Assembly: GCA_026686845.1 (NCBI GenBank)
Contig: JAIVEN010000015.1
Span: 25,215,501 to 25,279,500, forward strand
DNA from: Adenanthera pavonina
Taxonomy: Eukaryota; Streptophyta; Magnoliopsida; Fabales; Fabaceae
DNA length: 64,000 bases
Direction: 5' to 3'
Below the pieces are notes generated by a model. That model saw only the letters and a list, made by a program, of their open reading frames with translations. It was not told where the DNA came from and searched no databases. The translations under genes and the position numbers were made by a program. The stretch's first letter is position 1. The number at the start of each line of letters is the position of its first letter. Shown here piece after piece: positions 59,441 through 64,000 of the stretch.

Positions 59441-61236
59441 GTTTTCTTTCTAGGTACCCAAATCTGCTTGGTTCCTTTTCTGTCAGTAGTCTTTTCCCTA
59501 AATACAGATGTACCTTTGGGAATCCATTTAACCTTCCTGTCAAGTCCATTTTTCTTTAAATTACATGAATTGAAAATATGTCCCTTCTTGTTACAGAAGT
59601 GATAGGTGGTAAAGGGACTGCTGGATTGAGAAACAGGAAGAAAAAAATGCAGATAATATTTTTGTTTTGCATGCATTGGTTGATTATATGATTCAATGTG
59701 ATGTGACATATGATCTTTCTTTATATTACTATTAGCATGCATAAAATGTCTCATGTACACATTCTGATTTTTCTTCTTAATATTTTCTTTTACAGCACAA
59801 GGATCATAGCCAAGTTCAGTCTTTCCTTGTGATATTCTTTAACTTTCCATTAAAGCAAACAACATATCTTTACCTCTAGTAAGCCTAGACATGCTTTTCA
59901 CTAGATATTCATTGGTTTACTTTAGTTCAATGCATGATTTACAGCAAACAGATTCAGTAATAGGTAGATGAGCAATTTCAGAAATGTTGCATTGAGATTC
60001 TAGTTTATTAATATTTTTCTTAGCTTGCTTCAATTCTTTAGCAACCTTAACAAACTTATCATGCAGCTCATGAAATGCATCCAGTAATTCAGAATAGGAA
60101 GGTTCGGATTCATATACCTCATCTTCTTGATTACTACTGCATGGGATTTCAGCTTCTTCAGAGGCAAGTGCCATGAGACAGATGTTGGCAATTTCATCTT
60201 CATCATCATCTTCTTCATCTGAGCTGTTACCCCATATTGATGAGATATAAGCTCTTTTCTTCTTGCCTTTGTTTGTAGCTTTCTTTTCTTTTTCTTGCTT
60301 CTTGAGAAATTATGGACAATCCCATTTGATATGTCCCTGATTTTTGCATTCATTGCAAGTGATAGGCTCTTTTGTTTTCCTCTTGCTATCTCTAGCTGCT
60401 CCTTTCTTGAAGATTTTCTTGTTTCTCTTTTTGCTGTAGAATTTTCCAAATTTTCTGACCATCATAGCCAGAGTTTCTTCATCGAGTTCTTCTCCATCGT
60501 CAGATTCTTCTTCTTTTTCCTCAGCAACTTTGAGAGCAAGACCTTTTTTCTTTCTATCTTCTCCAGCCTCCTTGAGAGCCTTCATTTTTCCTTCATACTC
60601 CTCAAGGCTGCCAAAGAGAGCTGTGATAGAGGCCATTGATTCTCCTCTGGCTTCCTCTATTGCTGTTACTTTGGGTTGCCATTCCAGAAGGAGAGCTCTT
60701 AGGATCTTTCTTACTTTTTCTGTTTGAGTATACTCCTTTCCCAGGCTCTTCAGTTGATTCACAATGAGGGTGAATCTCTTCTGTAGCTCTTTTACATTCT
60801 CTCCTTAAGCCATTTTGAAGCTTTCATATTCTCCTATGCATATATTTAGTTTATTTTCCCTAACTCCAGTTGTTCCTTCATGAGCAATTTGCAGGGTGTC
60901 CCACATTTCCTTGGCAGTGGAGCATTGGGAGACTCTGTAGAATTCATCTTGATTCAAAGCACTGACCAAACAGTGTTTTGCCTTGAAGTTCAGCAAGACT
61001 CTTCTTCTATCTTCCTCATTCCATTCAGCTTCTGGCTTCTCTCTGTATTTTGCATCATATTCCAAAGCCATTTGGACAAAATCTCTCTTTTGAATGACTG
61101 ACCAGAAGTCCAGATTAATTGACTAGAGATAGATTTGCATTCTCATCTTCCAGTACCCATAGTGTTCTCCACTGAAGCCAGGTGGTCTATTTGTGTTGTT
61201 GCCTTCTGGTAATATGCTTTTTCCAAAGCCAGCCAT
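59437..61236 (-). pseudogene. gag region with two zinc knuckles, broken
   Basis: The start at 61236 (MAGFGKSILPEG) leads into RPPGFSGEHYGYWKMRMQIY, a copia gag start, and a stop soon after. The next open parts are 61071-60805 (MALEYDAKYREKPEAEWNEE onward) and 60762-60310, which holds the first knuckle CNECKNQGHIKWDC (complete CCHC). A Glu/Asp- and Lys-rich part follows to about 59917. A second knuckle near 59600 (YHFCNKKGHIFNSC) has lost its first Cys. Gag would form the particle and package RNA. At least four stops or shifts interrupt it. Confidence 0.9.
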
Positions 61237-61278
61237 TTTAATTCCCGAACTGTGAAATCCTTTGATTGGAAATCCGGT

Positions 61279-61289
61279 CTCTGATACCA
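61279..61289 (-). other. primer-binding site (initiator tRNA-Met type)
   Basis: TGGTATCAGAG on the minus strand is complementary to the 3' end of plant initiator tRNA-Met. It lies two bases inside the 5' LTR, fixing both orientation and LTR boundary. Confidence 0.93.
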
Positions 61290-61291
61290 CT

Positions 61292-62954
61292 TGTTAGTTA
61301 GTCTGGCTTTCCAAGAGGGGGGGTGAATTGGGAAGCTTGAAAATTTTCTGCAAAATGTCAAGAAAGTGAAGAAAGCAAAGTATAGAAGATAAAATAGAGT
61401 ATGAGTAAATTAATTGAAAAGTTGCAGTAAAGAGAAGAAAACTCAGATATTTATCCTGGTTCGGTCTCTCCACTTGACCTACGTCTAGTCCCCAAGTCAC
61501 CACTTGAGATTTTCCACTATTCTGCAAGAATTCAGTGGGCTTCTTGCAAATGCCTCAGTATAAAGATGATGCTCTGTTTCTAGAGCTCACTCTATCACTC
61601 TCTGTACTCTTACAAAGTGCTTCACAATCCCTTGTGATAACCCCTCATAAGAAAATCTATCTTCCAGATGAAGATAAGATTGTTTACAAGGATTAAACTC
61701 TCTTAAACAGAGTGAATATGAAAGTTGGAGTACAAAATATTAAAGTGAGAGAGTAAGAGACTTTGAGTAGATGATTTGGCAGAGTTTTAGTATATACAAT
61801 GTTAAAATCATTACCCACAACTTCAAATGATCTTATATTTATAGATTTAGGTCTCAACTATTCGTTAGAGACAAAATCTATCCATTGGAGAAGTTATCCA
61901 ACGGTTGCTCTAAAAAACTATCCGTTAACCAACCGCATTTAATGCTTCTGAAATACTGAAATTTGAATTTTAGTTGGTCAACAGACGAATTTCACAGAAA
62001 CCGAAGGTTAACAGCTTCAACGTTGAATGCCCGAAGCTCGTCTGTCATGAAGTGAAATTCGAATTTTAATATTTGGAAAATTTTTCTTCGACATAACATA
62101 CGAATTTTCATGTTGAAAGTTTTTCTGTTAAGTGTGAACAGTATTTTCAATTTGCTACAGTGCCTTCGAAATTCAAATTTTGGAACCCCAAAGTTCGTCC
62201 GTCCGTAGCTGGTTTATAAGGCATAGTAGTTCATATGATTCAAAATTTGAATTTTCAAAGGGCAAAGTTCGTCTGTCAGAGAGACTTTTTTTCAGACTAA
62301 CTTCAAAATTAGAATTTATAAATACTGTCATTCGTATGTCAACATATCATTCTAACAGACTTATAAGCTTAGTTTCTGAAATTCAAATTCTCATGTTCAA
62401 AGTTTGTCTGTTAGTGACCAATTTTGAAATCCATTCTAAACTTAGTTTCAAATGAACTTTGACATAATTTCAGACAAATTTTTTTAGTTTTCATGAGTTT
62501 CATTTTGTCTGAAATTTGAATTTTCAAAACCCAAAGTTCATCTGTTAGTGAAAGCTCCTTTCAGACACTTATCAAAATTTGAATTTTATTAAGTCAGAAT
62601 TTGTCTGTCAGAGAGGCTTCTCTTCAGACTTGTTTAGTTTCAGTATGAAGTTCGAATTTCCAAAGCCAAAGTTCAAATTTCCAAGATGACAGATTAGTAT
62701 TAACCTTTCAAACTTCGTCTGTTGGTGGGTGTTTTTCAAATATTCCATGATTTAACATATAATCAAGGTTTTAAAACATCTTTTCACCAAATCAAAGTCT
62801 TTTACTTCAATAAAATACTACTAAACATCCTACATCTATCTTTGCATAGATTTATCTAGAATTTCTTCACTTGAAATCTTTTGGGCATCTTTGATATCTT
62901 TATTCCAACCTCTTGAAGGTTGATTTGGAATCATCAAAACTTCTTGATTCAACA
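61292..62954 (-). repeat. 5' LTR, 1663 bp
   Basis: Bounded by TGTTAGTTAGTCTGGC and CTTGATTCAACA, next to the primer-binding site. It matches the LTR at 51175 along its full length. The promoter should lie within it for the minus strand, but no TATA assignment is made. The GTTCGTCTGT array runs from about 61980 to 62730. Confidence 0.95.
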
Positions 62955-64000
62955 AACTATACATTAGAGACAAAATCTATCCGTTGGAGATGTTACCCAA
63001 TGGTTACTCTAAGAAACTATCCATTCACCGACCACATTTAATGCTTCTAACATCCAAAGTTTAAATTTTGGTTGGCCAATAGACGAATTTTGTAGAAACC
63101 AAAGGTCAAAAACATCAACTTTACATTTCAAAGTTCGTTGTTGTAAAGGAAAGTTTGAATTTTTATTATTGAGAAGTTTTTCTGTGTTGGAACATACAAA
63201 TTTTCAAGTTAAAAATTCTTCTAAAAAGTGTGAGCAGTAGTTCCATTTTGCTACAAATACCCTCGAAATTCGAATTTTGATATCCAAAAATATCTATCAG
63301 TGGGCAGTTTAATAAAGCATAATAGTTCATCTATTCGAAATTCGAATTTTCAAAATGCAAAGTTCGTCTGTCAAAGAGGTCTCTTTTCAGACTTAATACA
63401 AAGTTCGAATTTCTGAATACTATCATTCGTATGTTAACATATCATTATAACAGACTAACAAGCTTTATTTCTGAAATTTGAATTTTCATGTTCAAAGTTC
63501 GTCTGTTAGTGAGCCATTTTGATGCTCTTTCGAAACTCTGTTTTCATATGAACTTTGACATATCCTCAGATGAAGTTTTCATTTTTCATAAGTTTGTATT
63601 TTATCTGAAATTCAAATTTTCAAAAACCAAAGTTTGTCTGTCAGAGAAAGCTCTTTTCAGACAGGATTCAAAATTCAAATTTCTCAAGTCAAAGTTCGTC
63701 TATCAGAGAAGGCTCTTTTCAGACTTGTTCATTTTCAATATGAAATTTAAATTTCCAAAGCCAAAGTTCAAATTTTCAAAACAACATATCAGTATAAATG
63801 TTTCAAACTTAGTCTGTTAGTGGATGTTTTTCAAATATTCCATGGATTAACATAGAATCATAGTTTTAAAACATTTTTTTGCCAATTCAAAGTCTTTTAC
63901 TTAATTGAAACATGGCTGTAGATTCTACATCTATTATTGTGCTGGTTTTTCTTGAATTTCTCCACTTGAGATCATTTGTGCACCTTTGATATCTTTTCTC
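62955..64000. mobile_element. right part of the older Sirevirus-family LTR, runs off the window
   Basis: It begins with the second copy of AACTA, then continues TACATTAGAGACAAAATC, as the nested LTRs do after CAACTATTC (51738). It stays alignable to the LTRs up to GCACCTTTGATATC near 63990, about 70 bp short of the expected LTR end. With 50606-51174 it makes one LTR of about 1.68 kb. Whether it is a solo LTR or one end of a second full element cannot be told from this window. Confidence 0.88.

Larger units (their letters stand above)
51175..62954 (-). mobile_element. complete Ty1-copia retrotransposon, Sirevirus-like, 11.8 kb
   Basis: Two LTRs (51175-52836 and 61292-62954) flank gag, protease, integrase, RT/RNase H (the copia order) and an env-like extra region, all reading leftward. 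An exact 5-bp duplication AACTA lies at 51170-51174 and 62955-62959. A primer-binding site complementary to initiator tRNA-Met and a polypurine tract are in place. LTRs over 1.6 kb, a long gag with zinc knuckles and a post-pol reading frame are traits of the Sirevirus (SIRE1/Maximus) lineage. Stops and frameshifts in every gene, and LTRs that differ at many positions, show an old, inactive copy. It lies inside an LTR of its own family. Confidence 0.95.

Noticed and set aside
1..64000. CRISPR arrays, bacterial operons, phage genes or rRNA/tRNA genes
   Set aside because: Nothing of this kind was seen; the sequence is plant nuclear in character. A tRNA scan was not possible, so a missed tRNA cannot be fully excluded.

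Overview
The window is AT-rich plant nuclear DNA, from a eudicot and probably a legume. The evidence is plant-type spliced genes, long AT-rich intergenic stretches, many MITEs, and a Sirevirus-type Ty1-copia element with an env-like extra reading frame. The legume placement is an inference from the style of the repeats; no locus here proves a species. Only one complete, well-supported host gene is visible: a three-exon GDSL esterase/lipase on the minus strand (9608-12410, 360 aa). A small gene for a predicted secreted acidic peptide (33157-33396) is plausible. Almost everything else is transposable-element DNA in layers.

Layout, left to right. 1-1003 is the 3' end of a CACTA (En/Spm) element with a TNP2-type transposase remnant. 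2473-8844 is a second CACTA-like element: a TAGTAGTG terminus, a decayed partner terminus, a matching ACC target duplication, and a frameshifted exon of a PHP-domain phosphoesterase inside. 9608-12410 is the GDSL gene. 12.4-32.2 kb is intergenic, with many Stowaway-like MITEs, a hAT-type MITE (17933-18495), tandem duplications and a decayed Mutator-like candidate (25.8-27.8 kb). 32211-32865 and 36282-36935 are two copies of one Mutator-type MITE family, each with an exact 9-bp target duplication.

38265-50445 is a decayed hAT element (BED finger, DUF659, C-terminal tail). It is split twice: by a 2.8-kb solo LTR (42343-45173, duplication AAATG) and by a CACTA element (45786-50044, duplication TCA) that landed in the last coding exon of the hAT transposase. 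That CACTA carries broken pieces of at least two unrelated host genes: an E2F transcription factor and a RABE/Rab8-type small GTPase.

50606-64000 is a self-nest. A complete 11.8-kb Sirevirus-like Ty1-copia element on the minus strand (51175-62954, LTRs about 1662 bp, duplication AACTA) sits inside an older LTR of the same family, which runs off the right edge. Its gag, protease, integrase, RT/RNase H and env-like regions are all recognisable, but stops and frameshifts interrupt them.

The coordinated theme is transposon nesting and capture of host exons, not an operon-like or pathway-like system. Domain assignments come from reading translations by eye; no database search was run.
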